Source: Desulfotignum sp.
GTDB lineage: Bacteria; Desulfobacterota; Desulfobacteria; Desulfobacterales; Desulfobacteraceae
DNA length: 60,154 nt
Direction: 5' to 3'
NCBI GenBank assembly: GCA_011389575.1
Contig: JAABUB010000008.1
Coordinates: 1 to 60,154, forward strand
Both the position numbers and the translations under genes were made by a program. This document shows positions 1 through 8,195 of this stretch, piece after piece. The notes beneath the pieces were generated by a model that was given only the letters and a program-made list of their open reading frames with translations, was not told the DNA's origin and ran no database searches. Within the stretch, counting starts at the first letter, position 1. Each line of letters starts with the position of its first letter.

Positions 1-1460
1 TCCTCGGCCACGATCTGGGCGATCATGTTGTCCAGACCCTGGCCCATGTCGGTGCCACCGGTAAAAATATCCACCCGGCCGTAATCATCCATCTTGAGGA
101 TGGCGCCGCATCCGTCGGATTTATAGATTCTGGCCCCCCCACCCACATGGATGAGAGAGGCATAGCCGATGCCCTCCCCGTCTTTTAGCGGACTGCCCTG
201 TGTCAGTTCCTTTTCCACAGCATCGATACATTGCGCCAGACCGCAGGAGGTGATTTTGAATCCCTGGGGGGTAACATCGCCGGATTCATTCTGGTTGATG
301 CGGCGGAATGCCACCGGATCTATTCCCGCTTTTTTGGCCAGCATGTCCATGCAAGACTCAATGGCAAAGGTGGCCTGGGGATTGCCGTACCCCCGCATGG
401 CCTGGGCATAGGTATTGTTGGTGTATACGCATTTGGCATCATACCGCACATTGGGAACCCGGTAAAGCGATGTTATGGGCATCATCATCACCGTGGGGGT
501 GGTGGCCCCCCAGGAGGTCCGCCCCCCGTTGTCCAGAACCATGCGGATGTCCCGGAAGGTGAGATGTCCGTCTTTATCACACCCCTGGCGGATATATATC
601 ACCGTGGGCTGGCGGGTGGAGGTGGCTTCGAACTCCTCTTTTCTGTCAAACAGGATTTTCACCGGTTTTCGGCATTTATGGGCCAGCAGAATGGCGATGT
701 GTTCATAGGCATAGGTGTCCAGCTTGGAGCCGAACCCGCCGCCGATGACCGGCTTGATCACCCGGACCCGCTTGCCTTTCAGATCCATAGCCGCCAGGGT
801 TTCTAAAAAATCCTTCTGGGCCAGAGACGGAATCTGGGTGTTGGAATAGACGGTCAGATTGTCTGATGCATCGAACAGGGCTACGGCCCCGGAGGTGGAC
901 AGGCAGCAGTGGGTGACCCAGGTGGTGGTGAACCGGTCCTCCACCACATGGGCGGATTGTTTTTCCGCGTCTTCCACATCTCCGTAGTGCAGTTTCCAGG
1001 GCAATTTGAGCACATTGCTCTTGTGGGCCTCGTGCACCAGGGGGGCATCTTTTTCCATGGCCGCTTCCGGGTCGAACACCCCGGGCAAAGGTTCATATTC
1101 CACCTCGATGAGACTGAGTGCTTTTTTTGCCACCTCTTCCGACACTGCGGCCACCGCCGCGATCTCATCTCTGAAGCAGCACACTTTATCCGCTTTCAGC
1201 GGCGGGTTGTCCTTGTAAAATCCCATGCGCATCTTGGGCGGGATATCCTTTCCCGTGAGCACGGCGTGGACCCCGGGCAGTGCCCGGGCTTTGGAGATAT
1301 CCATGGCCGTGATTCTTGCATGGGCATGTCTGCTGTAAAGAATCTTGCCAAAGAGCATGCCCGGCAGTCTGACATCCTGGATATATTCGGCCCGGCCCAT
1401 GGCCTTCTGGGCTGCATCCAGTTTGGGAACCCGTTGTCCCACTACGTTGTATCCGATCAT
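1..1460 (-). CDS. Molybdenum hydroxylase large (Mo-binding) subunit, partial
   Basis: Xanthine dehydrogenase/CoxL/4-hydroxybenzoyl-CoA reductase alpha-type subunit, which carries the Mo-pterin cofactor and adds a water-derived oxygen to a heterocyclic or aromatic carbon. About 486 N-terminal residues are visible; the C-terminus lies beyond base 1. Family motifs are GGGFGSK near residue 240 and AMRGYGNPQATF near residue 355, in the usual order, and GTDMGQG near the visible end. The ATG at 1460 overlaps the stop of the 2Fe-2S subunit gene by 4 bases (ATGA), so the two are translationally coupled. Family membership is clear. The substrate is not readable from the sequence; context (HyuAB, IorAB, mutase) suggests indoleacetate or its oxidation at C2, which is inference. 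Confidence 0.9.
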   Translation of the reverse strand, partial: MIGYNVVGQRVPKLDAAQKAMGRAEYIQDVRLPGMLFGKILYSRHAHARITAMDISKARALPGVHAVLTGKDIPPKMRMGFYKDNPPLKADKVCCFRDEIAAVAAVSEEVAKKALSLIEVEYEPLPGVFDPEAAMEKDAPLVHEAHKSNVLKLPWKLHYGDVEDAEKQSAHVVEDRFTTTWVTHCCLSTSGAVALFDASDNLTVYSNTQIPSLAQKDFLETLAAMDLKGKRVRVIKPVIGGGFGSKLDTYAYEHIAILLAHKCRKPVKILFDRKEEFEATSTRQPTVIYIRQGCDKDGHLTFRDIRMVLDNGGRTSWGATTPTVMMMPITSLYRVPNVRYDAKCVYTNNTYAQAMRGYGNPQATFAIESCMDMLAKKAGIDPVAFRRINQNESGDVTPQGFKITSCGLAQCIDAVEKELTQGSPLKDGEGIGYASLIHVGGGARIYKSDGCGAILKMDDYGRVDIFTGGTDMGQGLDNMIAQIVAE

Positions 1461-2023
1461 GTGATCACCTCCCCGGCCTTTTTATTCATACTTTGCTGGG
1501 TTATGGTCCCTGGATCTTTGGCAGCAGCGGCACCTTCCCCCTGGTTTCCGGCCATCTGCCTTCCGGCCGCTGCCACGGAATCCAGGATCTGGACATATCC
1601 GGTGCACCGGCAGATGTTGCCGGCAAGGGCGTGTTTGATGGTTTCCTGGTCTGCTCCGGGATCTTTGTCCAGCAGGGCTTTGGCCGACATGATCATGCCG
1701 GGGGTACAGAACCCGCACTGGATGCCGCCGTTGTCCACAAAGGACTGCTGGATGGGATGAAGGCTGCCCGTATGTACGGCCAGGCTCTCGATGGTCTGTA
1801 TCTGTTTCCCCTGGACATCTGCTGCCAGGTACAGGCATGAATTGACGGCCAGCTGGTCCACAATCACGGTGCAGGCACCGCACTCCCCGTTGCCGCAGCC
1901 CTCCTTGGTACCGATCAGGCCCAGTTCTTCTCTGAGCAGGTGCAAAAGGGTCCAGTGGTCCTGGATATCACAGGAAATCTCATCCCCGTTCAAAATAAAG
2001 GATATGGGTTTTGTCATGGTCAC
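1457..2023 (-). CDS. Molybdenum hydroxylase 2Fe-2S subunit
   Basis: Small electron-transfer subunit of a three-component Mo hydroxylase (CoxS/HcrC type), 188 aa. The N-terminal plant-type [2Fe-2S] site is CGNGECGAC with a later Cys, and the C-terminal [2Fe-2S] site is QCGFCTPGM followed about 30 residues later by CRCTGY, so both clusters look intact. The tail after the second domain is about 35 residues longer than usual and rich in Ala, Gly and Gln. It is preceded by the FAD subunit (21-base gap) and coupled to the Mo subunit by an ATGA overlap. The order FAD, FeS, Mo on the coding strand matches CO dehydrogenase-like and other Mo hydroxylase operons. Confidence 0.93.
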   Translation of the reverse strand: MTMTKPISFILNGDEISCDIQDHWTLLHLLREELGLIGTKEGCGNGECGACTVIVDQLAVNSCLYLAADVQGKQIQTIESLAVHTGSLHPIQQSFVDNGGIQCGFCTPGMIMSAKALLDKDPGADQETIKHALAGNICRCTGYVQILDSVAAAGRQMAGNQGEGAAAAKDPGTITQQSMNKKAGEVIT

Positions 2024-2044
2024 TCCTCATGGTCACTTGTATGG

Positions 2045-2935
2045 TTATGCCTGCCGGGCCTTCTGGTTGATAATATCCAGGCATCTGAGCCCCATGCGCC
2101 GCACCTGGACCCGGATCATCTCTTTTCTGTGCCAGGCCTGTCCCCGGACACTGTTTCTGACCTGTGATTCTTCGGCTGCCCGTTTCCCGGCCTCGGTCAG
2201 CAGATCCGAGGTCACCGGCTGTCCCTCCAACATCTGTTCGGCCTTTACCGCCCGCAGGGGGGTCGGGCCGGCCACACCCAGGCAAATCCGGGCTCTGGTG
2301 CAGGTGGACAGGTCCTCATCCACGGCCAACAGGACCCCGATGCCGATGAGGGGCAGCTCCATGGCTGCTCTTCTGCCGAACTTGATATAGGCGCTGCCGG
2401 TGCGGGGCACCTGGGCCGGAATGGTAATCCGGGTTAAAATTTCTCCGGGGGTGAGCACGGTCTCATAGGGTTTTACAAACAGGTCTTTTACCAATACGGA
2501 TCGCTCACCCTCGGGTCCCACAAGCAGGGCACTGCCGTCCAGGGCAATGAGCGGGATAGCCCCGTCCGCAGAGGGCACGGCATTGATGAGGTTACCGCCG
2601 ATGGTACCCATGTTGCGCACCTGCAAAGACCCGATATTGGAAACCGCATCATAAATAATGGGATATTCGTTGCGGATGAGCAGGGATTGCTCCAGCATGG
2701 CATGGGTGACCAGGGCCCCGATGGTCAGCTCACCGGTATTTTCGTTTTTATGCAGGTCATTGAGACCCGGAATCTGCTTCAACGATATCAGGTAGTCCGG
2801 CCCCATCCATCCGTCCTTGATCTTGACGATCACATCGGTCCCCCCGGCCATGTACCGGGCGGTTTCCCTGTGCTGCCCGAACAGCGCCACCGCTTCTTCC
2901 ATGGTGGCGGGAGTCAGGTATGTAAACGGTTTCAT
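2045..2935 (-). CDS. Molybdenum hydroxylase FAD-binding subunit
   Basis: CoxM/HcrB-like FAD subunit of 296 aa, passing electrons from the Fe-S subunit to an acceptor. FAD-binding motifs YMAGGTDV (about residue 29) and TIGGNLINAVPSAD (about residue 113) are present, followed by the CO-dehydrogenase flavoprotein C-terminal domain (FGRRAAMELPLIGIG). There is no Cys-rich insertion of the type that carries the extra [4Fe-4S] cluster in true 4-hydroxybenzoyl-CoA reductase, which argues against an HcrB assignment. It lies 14 bases after the CoA-ligase stop in the same operon. Confidence 0.92.
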   Translation of the reverse strand: MKPFTYLTPATMEEAVALFGQHRETARYMAGGTDVIVKIKDGWMGPDYLISLKQIPGLNDLHKNENTGELTIGALVTHAMLEQSLLIRNEYPIIYDAVSNIGSLQVRNMGTIGGNLINAVPSADGAIPLIALDGSALLVGPEGERSVLVKDLFVKPYETVLTPGEILTRITIPAQVPRTGSAYIKFGRRAAMELPLIGIGVLLAVDEDLSTCTRARICLGVAGPTPLRAVKAEQMLEGQPVTSDLLTEAGKRAAEESQVRNSVRGQAWHRKEMIRVQVRRMGLRCLDIINQKARQA

Positions 2936-2949
2936 ATAATTTCCTTTCC

Positions 2950-4239
2950 TTACCCTCTGTTATCAAAAATCCGGCGTGCTTTGCCCGGCACCCGGGGCAG
3001 CTCGCCATAGGGGACCACCTGGGCATCGCAGGAGATCATGATCCTGGCCCGTACCGCCTGGCGCACCTGGTCCCGGATGCCGTCGGCATCAGACGGGAAT
3101 GCATTGTTGACGGCTTCCACCTTGATGGTCATGGTTTCCCTGCCGTCATCGGTCCGTGACAGGTGCAGCTGGTATTCACTGCCCATACCCGGAATGCCGG
3201 ACAACACCTCATCGATCTGGCCCGGATAGATGTTCACCCCCTTGAGAATGATCATGTCGTCGGACCGTCCCAGGATGCGGTCGTGCAGGAACAATGGATT
3301 GCCACAGGAACAGGGGGCCGACATTTTCCGGGTCAGGTCCCTTGTCCGGTACCGGATCAGCGGGGCCGCCTGCTTGCACAGGGTGGTGACCACCATTTCG
3401 CCCACCTCTCCGTCCGCCACCGGGGTCAGAGTCTCCGGGTCCAGGATCTCCAGGATATATTTGTCCGCCCAGTAGTGGATTCCCTCATGTCTCATGCAGT
3501 CCAGGCCCATGCCCGGGCCGTACAGCTCGGTCATGCCGGTGATATCGAACATATCTTCCAGGCCCAGCAGATTTTCAATTCGCTCCCGCATGGCTGCTGA
3601 ACTGCGCTCCGACCCAAAGATGATCTTTTTCAGGTGGATCTGGTCACGCAGTCCCCGTTTGTGGATCTCTTCAGCCATGAGCAGGGCCATGGACGCGGTA
3701 CAGCAGAACACCGTGGGGGCCAGATCCACCAGAAACCGGCACTGCATGTCAATGTTGCCCGGCCCCACCGGAATGGCCATGGCTCCCAGCCGCTCACATC
3801 CCAGCTGAAACCCCATGCCTGCCGTCCACACCCCGTATCCCACCGCGATCTGAACCCGGTCTTCCGGGGTCAGGCCCGCCATTTCATAGCACCTGGCAAA
3901 CATGTCGATCCAGTCGTCGATGTCTTTTTGGGTGTAGGCCAGCACCTTGCGCTTGCCTGTGGTGCCTGAAGAGGCGTGAATCCTTACCACCTCTTTTTCC
4001 GGCACTGAGAGCAGCGGCAAAGGATACCCGTCTTTAAGATGGGTGGAGGTGGTAAAGGGCAGGCGGGACAGGTCATCCAAAGACTGAATGTCATCCGGGG
4101 CCACACCGGCGGACGTCAGGTGCTGCCGGTAAAAGGAAGAGCCTTTCCAGGCATGATGCACCGTCCATTTCAGGCCGGCCAGCTGAAGATCCAGCAGGGT
4201 CTGGACATCCGGGATATCCGGGATAAACCGTTTTTCCAT
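2950..4239 (-). CDS. Phenylacetate-CoA ligase-like (PaaK family) aryl-CoA ligase
   Basis: AMP-forming CoA ligase of the PaaK family, 429 aa, the usual PaaK length. The P-loop-like motif HASSGTTGKRKVL (about residue 90), the GMTELYGPG region (about residue 235) and the C-terminal hinge RSDDMIILKGVNIYP are all present. It converts an aryl-acetic-type acid plus ATP and CoA to the CoA thioester. It begins one base after the HyuB stop, so it is co-transcribed. In the known anaerobic indoleacetate cluster a PaaK-like indoleacetate-CoA ligase (IaaB) is encoded with the same partners; assigning that substrate here is inference. Confidence 0.9.
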   Translation of the reverse strand: MEKRFIPDIPDVQTLLDLQLAGLKWTVHHAWKGSSFYRQHLTSAGVAPDDIQSLDDLSRLPFTTSTHLKDGYPLPLLSVPEKEVVRIHASSGTTGKRKVLAYTQKDIDDWIDMFARCYEMAGLTPEDRVQIAVGYGVWTAGMGFQLGCERLGAMAIPVGPGNIDMQCRFLVDLAPTVFCCTASMALLMAEEIHKRGLRDQIHLKKIIFGSERSSAAMRERIENLLGLEDMFDITGMTELYGPGMGLDCMRHEGIHYWADKYILEILDPETLTPVADGEVGEMVVTTLCKQAAPLIRYRTRDLTRKMSAPCSCGNPLFLHDRILGRSDDMIILKGVNIYPGQIDEVLSGIPGMGSEYQLHLSRTDDGRETMTIKVEAVNNAFPSDADGIRDQVRQAVRARIMISCDAQVVPYGELPRVPGKARRIFDNRG

Positions 4240-4240
4240 G

Positions 4241-5977
4241 CTACACTCCCTTGGGTTTATGTCTTAAGGTTTGGGTGGCATCCAGATCCAGAGTCAGCGT
4301 CTCAGGATCGATCACCACCTGATACTCAGTTTTGGCTTGTTCAATACTCACATATCCGAACTGCACATCTGTCAAGACCGCTTCAGGATCACGTTCCATT
4401 GGATCACCGTATCCGCCGCCGCCGGCGGACACAAAAGTGATGCAGTCTCCGGGGTCCAGAAATGTCAAGCCGCTGGGATCGGCGGGCTGCCCGTTTTTCA
4501 AAAACCTGGCACAGGCCCCGGCCCTGCCCTTGAAAATCCCGTCCGGGGGATACACAAACCTGCCGGCCTGGACCGCGATGGTGGTGCGGCCCGGCGGGGT
4601 GCCCTCACATTCTTTGGCCGTGGGCACCTGCAGGGTCATCTGGCGGCCGATACCACCCCGCTGTCTGCCGGGTCCGCCGGAGTCCGTGACCAGCCCCCGT
4701 TCCTTCACAATGAGCGGGGTGTCGCTTTCCAGGATCTCCACCGGGGTGTTGGCCCCGTTGGCCGGAAAGATGGCGCAGTGGTGGCCGTCCATGTTAAGGG
4801 ACGCCCCCATGCCCCCGCCCCGGATGATCATGGTGTGCCAGGGTTTGCCGCTGCCCCGTTTTCCGTACAGAATATTGGTCTGGGCCGGAGTGCCGCCGGA
4901 ACCGGCGATCACCCGGTCCGGTGTGGCCTGGCCCAGGGCATTGAAGACCATCTCGGTCATAAAATGCCCCACCTGCATCCGGGCCGCCACAGCCGCAGGA
5001 AACCTGCAGTTGATGATGGACCCGACAGGTGCGGTCATGTGCACCGGCCGGATCGCCCCTTCATTGATGGGAATGTCCGGGTCGAACGCGGATTTTATGG
5101 CCATGAACACATAAGCATAGGTGAAGTTGAACACCACGTTCACCCCCCAGTCCACCTGGTCCGAGGTACCGTCAAAATCCACGTGGATGTCGGACCCGTC
5201 CACGGTGACCGCCAGCTGGATATGGATGTCCGGCCGGGATCCGGCCCCCTCGATAACACCTTTGTGGGGGTAAGTCCCGTCCGGGATATTTTCAATGGCG
5301 GCCCGCATGGAGGTTTCCGTGCGGGATATGATCTCATCGGCCAGATCATCCAGGGTGACGAGGTTTTCCTCTGCCATCATCTCCATGATTTTCTGGGCGC
5401 ACACATGGTTGGCCGCCACCTGGGACCGGATATCTCCTGTCACCTCTTCAGGGGTGCGGACATTCCACCGGATCATGTTCAACAGGTCTTCATTGAGCAC
5501 CCCGCCGTCATACAGCCGGGTCACCGGGATATAGATGCCTTCTTCAAACACCTCCCGGTTGTCCGAGGATACCCGGCCCCCGATATCAGAATGGTGAAAT
5601 ACGCAGGCGGTGAAGGCCACGGGCTTTTCCTTGAAAAAAATGGGACTGAGCACGCACACGTCATTCAGGTGTCCTGCCAGCAGCCAGGGATCGTTGACAA
5701 TGAATACATCCCCTTCCTTATAGGAGTCAAGGGGCATGGACTGGATGATCTTTTTAACCCCCAGGGCCATGGCACCGGCCTGACCCGGGGTACAGAATGT
5801 ACCCTGTACCAGTTCCTGGCCCCGGCTGTCCGTGAACATGCAGGTGTAGTCATGGGCGTCCCGCAGCAGACTGGAAAATGCAGTCCTTGCCACGGATGCG
5901 TCCGCCTCGTCCACAATGGACACCAGACGGCGCCACAATATTTCCAGGGTAATGGGATCAAATGCCTGATTTTTCAT
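4241..5977 (-). CDS. Hydantoinase B/oxoprolinase family protein (HyuB)
   Basis: HyuB-type subunit of ATP-dependent amidohydrolases (N-methylhydantoinase, 5-oxoprolinase) and related carboxylases, 578 aa from the chosen start. The ATG at 5977 follows GAGGAGG by 4 bases and overlaps the HyuA stop by 4 bases; an upstream in-frame ATG at 6004 lacks a comparable ribosome site. Family features are DPITLEILWRR at the N-terminus, ACVFHHSDIGGRVS and GGGGYGDP near the C-terminus. Together with HyuA it should open a cyclic amide using ATP. In the indoleacetate pathway the equivalent pair (IaaCE) hydrolyses the oxindole lactam. No acetone-carboxylase-type third subunit is present. Confidence 0.92.
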   Translation of the reverse strand: MKNQAFDPITLEILWRRLVSIVDEADASVARTAFSSLLRDAHDYTCMFTDSRGQELVQGTFCTPGQAGAMALGVKKIIQSMPLDSYKEGDVFIVNDPWLLAGHLNDVCVLSPIFFKEKPVAFTACVFHHSDIGGRVSSDNREVFEEGIYIPVTRLYDGGVLNEDLLNMIRWNVRTPEEVTGDIRSQVAANHVCAQKIMEMMAEENLVTLDDLADEIISRTETSMRAAIENIPDGTYPHKGVIEGAGSRPDIHIQLAVTVDGSDIHVDFDGTSDQVDWGVNVVFNFTYAYVFMAIKSAFDPDIPINEGAIRPVHMTAPVGSIINCRFPAAVAARMQVGHFMTEMVFNALGQATPDRVIAGSGGTPAQTNILYGKRGSGKPWHTMIIRGGGMGASLNMDGHHCAIFPANGANTPVEILESDTPLIVKERGLVTDSGGPGRQRGGIGRQMTLQVPTAKECEGTPPGRTTIAVQAGRFVYPPDGIFKGRAGACARFLKNGQPADPSGLTFLDPGDCITFVSAGGGGYGDPMERDPEAVLTDVQFGYVSIEQAKTEYQVVIDPETLTLDLDATQTLRHKPKGV

Positions 5978-8073
5978 TTTTCCTCCTCCCCGATGCGGAT
6001 CCACACAAATCCTTTGTCATCCACGGTAGCGGCTGCATCCTCTCCCATGACAATGGTGGATTCCCGCTCCTCGATAATGGCCGGACCGACAAAACAGGCC
6101 CCGGCAAAGAGCTGTGACCGGTCATACACGGTAAAATCGATATATTCTTTCTGCAGAACGGAAAATGCCTTGCGCTGCCCTTTGATGCAGGCATCCAGGC
6201 TGGTTTCGCCTCCAGTGAGCTGGGGCATGGTAAACGGTTTGGTTGGCAGGGTGGCCCGCACCTTGAAGGTGACGAATTCCACCGGTGTTTCCGGGTAGGT
6301 ACGGCCGTAGAGCCGCTTGTATTCGGTATCGAATTTATCCCGGATCTCCTGGCGGGTCCACCGGGTAAACGGTTTGGGATCGATGACCAGATCAGTTTCC
6401 GCGCCCTGGCCCACAAACCGCATGAGCAGGGTACGCTGGAATATCACCCGGTCTCCTTTGGCTGCATCCGCCAGGATGTCGGCCCCTTCTTTTTCCAGCC
6501 GGGCAAACAGATCTTCAATATCGGCAAAATCTGCCTCATCCAGAACCAGACGGTGGCTGCGGGACAAATCAAAGGCAACCGGAGCCGTGAAAAATCCCAG
6601 GGCCGAGCCCACTCCGGCCAGAGGAGGTACCAGAATCGATTTTGCCCCGATCTTTTTGGCCAGACCGTAGGCGTGCACCGGGCCGGCCCCGCCGAATGCG
6701 GACATCACTACAGTGGAGGGGTTGCCCCCTTTTTCCGCGATATGGGTCTTGGCAGCTGCAGCCATGGTCTCGTTGATGAGATCATGGATCCCGAACGCCG
6801 CATCAGTCACGGAAGTGCCCAGGGGATTTGCAATCTTTTCTGCAACGGCGGTGCGGGATTTTTCGATATCCAGAGCCATGGTACCCCCCAGGAAAAAATC
6901 CGGGTCCAGGTATCCCAGTACCAGGTCTGCATCAGTCACCGTGGGGTTTTCACCCCCCTGGTTGTAGCAGGCCGGCCCGGGGTCGGCCCCGGCGCTGTCA
7001 GGTCCGACAGCAAGCAAACCCAGGCTGCTGATCCGTGCGATGCTGCCCCCGCCGGCACCGATCTCCATGAGATCCACCACCGGCACCTGGATGGGCAGGC
7101 CAGAGCCTTTCTTGAACCGCTGGACCCGGCCCACCTCAAAGGTGGACACCAGTCCGGCATGGCCCTTCTGGATCAGACAGGACTTGGCAGTGGTACCCCC
7201 CATATCAAAGCAGAACATGTCCTTGATATCAAACATCTTCCCGTAATGCTGGGATGCGATCACGGCTGCGGTGGGCCCGGACTCGATGATCCGCACCGGA
7301 AACTTTCTGGCAGTGTCCACCGAAGTGATGCCGCCCGAGGACAGCATGATATACAGCTTTCCGCCGAAACCCAGTTCTGCCAGGCGCCGGGTAAGCTTTT
7401 CCAGGTACTGGAAGGTGATGGGCTTGACATAAGCGTTCACCGCAGTGGTGCAGGAGCGCTCGTATTCTCTGATCTGGGGCAGCACCTCAAAGGAATAAGA
7501 GGTGGACAGATCCGGTGCCGTTTCCTGAATGATCCGCTGCAACGCCTGTTCGTTCACCGGGTTTTCATAGGAGTTGATGCAGCACACAGCCAGGGATGCG
7601 ATTCCCTGCTTTTGAAAATCAGCCACCAGGGTCTTTGCTTCCTGCTCATCCACGGCTTTCAGGACCTGTCCGTCCGCAGTCACCCGTTCGTCAATCTCTT
7701 TTCTCAAAGCCCGGGGCACAATAGGTTCCGGGTACTGGCTGAAAATGTCATAGGCATCATACCGGATCTCTCTGCCCAGTTCCAGCACATCTTTGAACCC
7801 TTTGGTGGTGATCAGCCCTGTTTTTGAACCTTTGCGCTCGATAATGGCATTGATGACCAGGGTGGTGCCGTGAATCACATCCCCTACCTGGTCTAAAAAG
7901 CCCGGCTTGACCGCCAGCAGTTGCCTGATGCCCTGTTCCACGGCATCGGACGGATCATCCGGGGTGGTCAGGCACTTGTTGGTAAAAAACTCCCCGCTCC
8001 TGGTATCCACCAGGACAAAATCCGTGAACGTGCCGCCGATATCACACCCCAGTCGAAAAACTGATTGATCCAA
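5974..8073 (-). CDS. Hydantoinase A/oxoprolinase family protein (HyuA)
   Basis: ATPase-fold subunit of a hydantoinase/oxoprolinase, 699 aa, typical length. The phosphate-binding motif GCDIGGTFTDFVLVD is at residues 9-23 and the actin-like ATPase elements FDMGGTTAKSCLI and GAGGGSIA are in the middle of the protein. A SAFGGAGPVHA segment precedes the C-terminal domain. The HyuB gene follows with a 4-base overlap, so the two subunits are coupled. Upstream lie about 120 bases with short tandem repeats and then the mutase large-subunit gene. An acetophenone-carboxylase-like activity is a possible alternative from sequence family alone; context favours lactam hydrolysis. Confidence 0.93.
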   Translation of the reverse strand: MDQSVFRLGCDIGGTFTDFVLVDTRSGEFFTNKCLTTPDDPSDAVEQGIRQLLAVKPGFLDQVGDVIHGTTLVINAIIERKGSKTGLITTKGFKDVLELGREIRYDAYDIFSQYPEPIVPRALRKEIDERVTADGQVLKAVDEQEAKTLVADFQKQGIASLAVCCINSYENPVNEQALQRIIQETAPDLSTSYSFEVLPQIREYERSCTTAVNAYVKPITFQYLEKLTRRLAELGFGGKLYIMLSSGGITSVDTARKFPVRIIESGPTAAVIASQHYGKMFDIKDMFCFDMGGTTAKSCLIQKGHAGLVSTFEVGRVQRFKKGSGLPIQVPVVDLMEIGAGGGSIARISSLGLLAVGPDSAGADPGPACYNQGGENPTVTDADLVLGYLDPDFFLGGTMALDIEKSRTAVAEKIANPLGTSVTDAAFGIHDLINETMAAAAKTHIAEKGGNPSTVVMSAFGGAGPVHAYGLAKKIGAKSILVPPLAGVGSALGFFTAPVAFDLSRSHRLVLDEADFADIEDLFARLEKEGADILADAAKGDRVIFQRTLLMRFVGQGAETDLVIDPKPFTRWTRQEIRDKFDTEYKRLYGRTYPETPVEFVTFKVRATLPTKPFTMPQLTGGETSLDACIKGQRKAFSVLQKEYIDFTVYDRSQLFAGACFVGPAIIEERESTIVMGEDAAATVDDKGFVWIRIGEEEK

Positions 8074-8100
8074 ATCTTACCTCCCTGATAGCGTAGTGAG

Positions 8101-8142
8101 TTCTGAGTTCTGAGTCTTGAGGAATGAGTCTTGAGGAATGAG
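8101..8142. repeat. Short tandem repeats upstream of hyuA
   Basis: Two 7-base units TTCTGAG (8101-8114) run into two 14-base units GAGTCTTGAGGAAT (8112-8139) followed by GAG. They fill part of the 122-base gap between the mutase large-subunit gene and hyuA. No obvious promoter or hairpin is associated. They may be replication-slippage products; copy number could vary between strains. Confidence 0.75.
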
Positions 8143-8195
8143 GTCCTCACCCATCACTCTGTTCAAATATTGCAGCGGCTGAACATGATTACAGA

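Noticed and set aside
2045..2935. 4-hydroxybenzoyl-CoA reductase beta subunit
   Set aside because: The Cys-containing insertion for the additional [4Fe-4S] cluster is absent.
4271..6298. Long plus-strand reading frame opposite hyuB/hyuA
   Set aside because: It is the antisense shadow of strongly conserved minus-strand genes in GC-rich codons; it shows no domain and no ribosome site.
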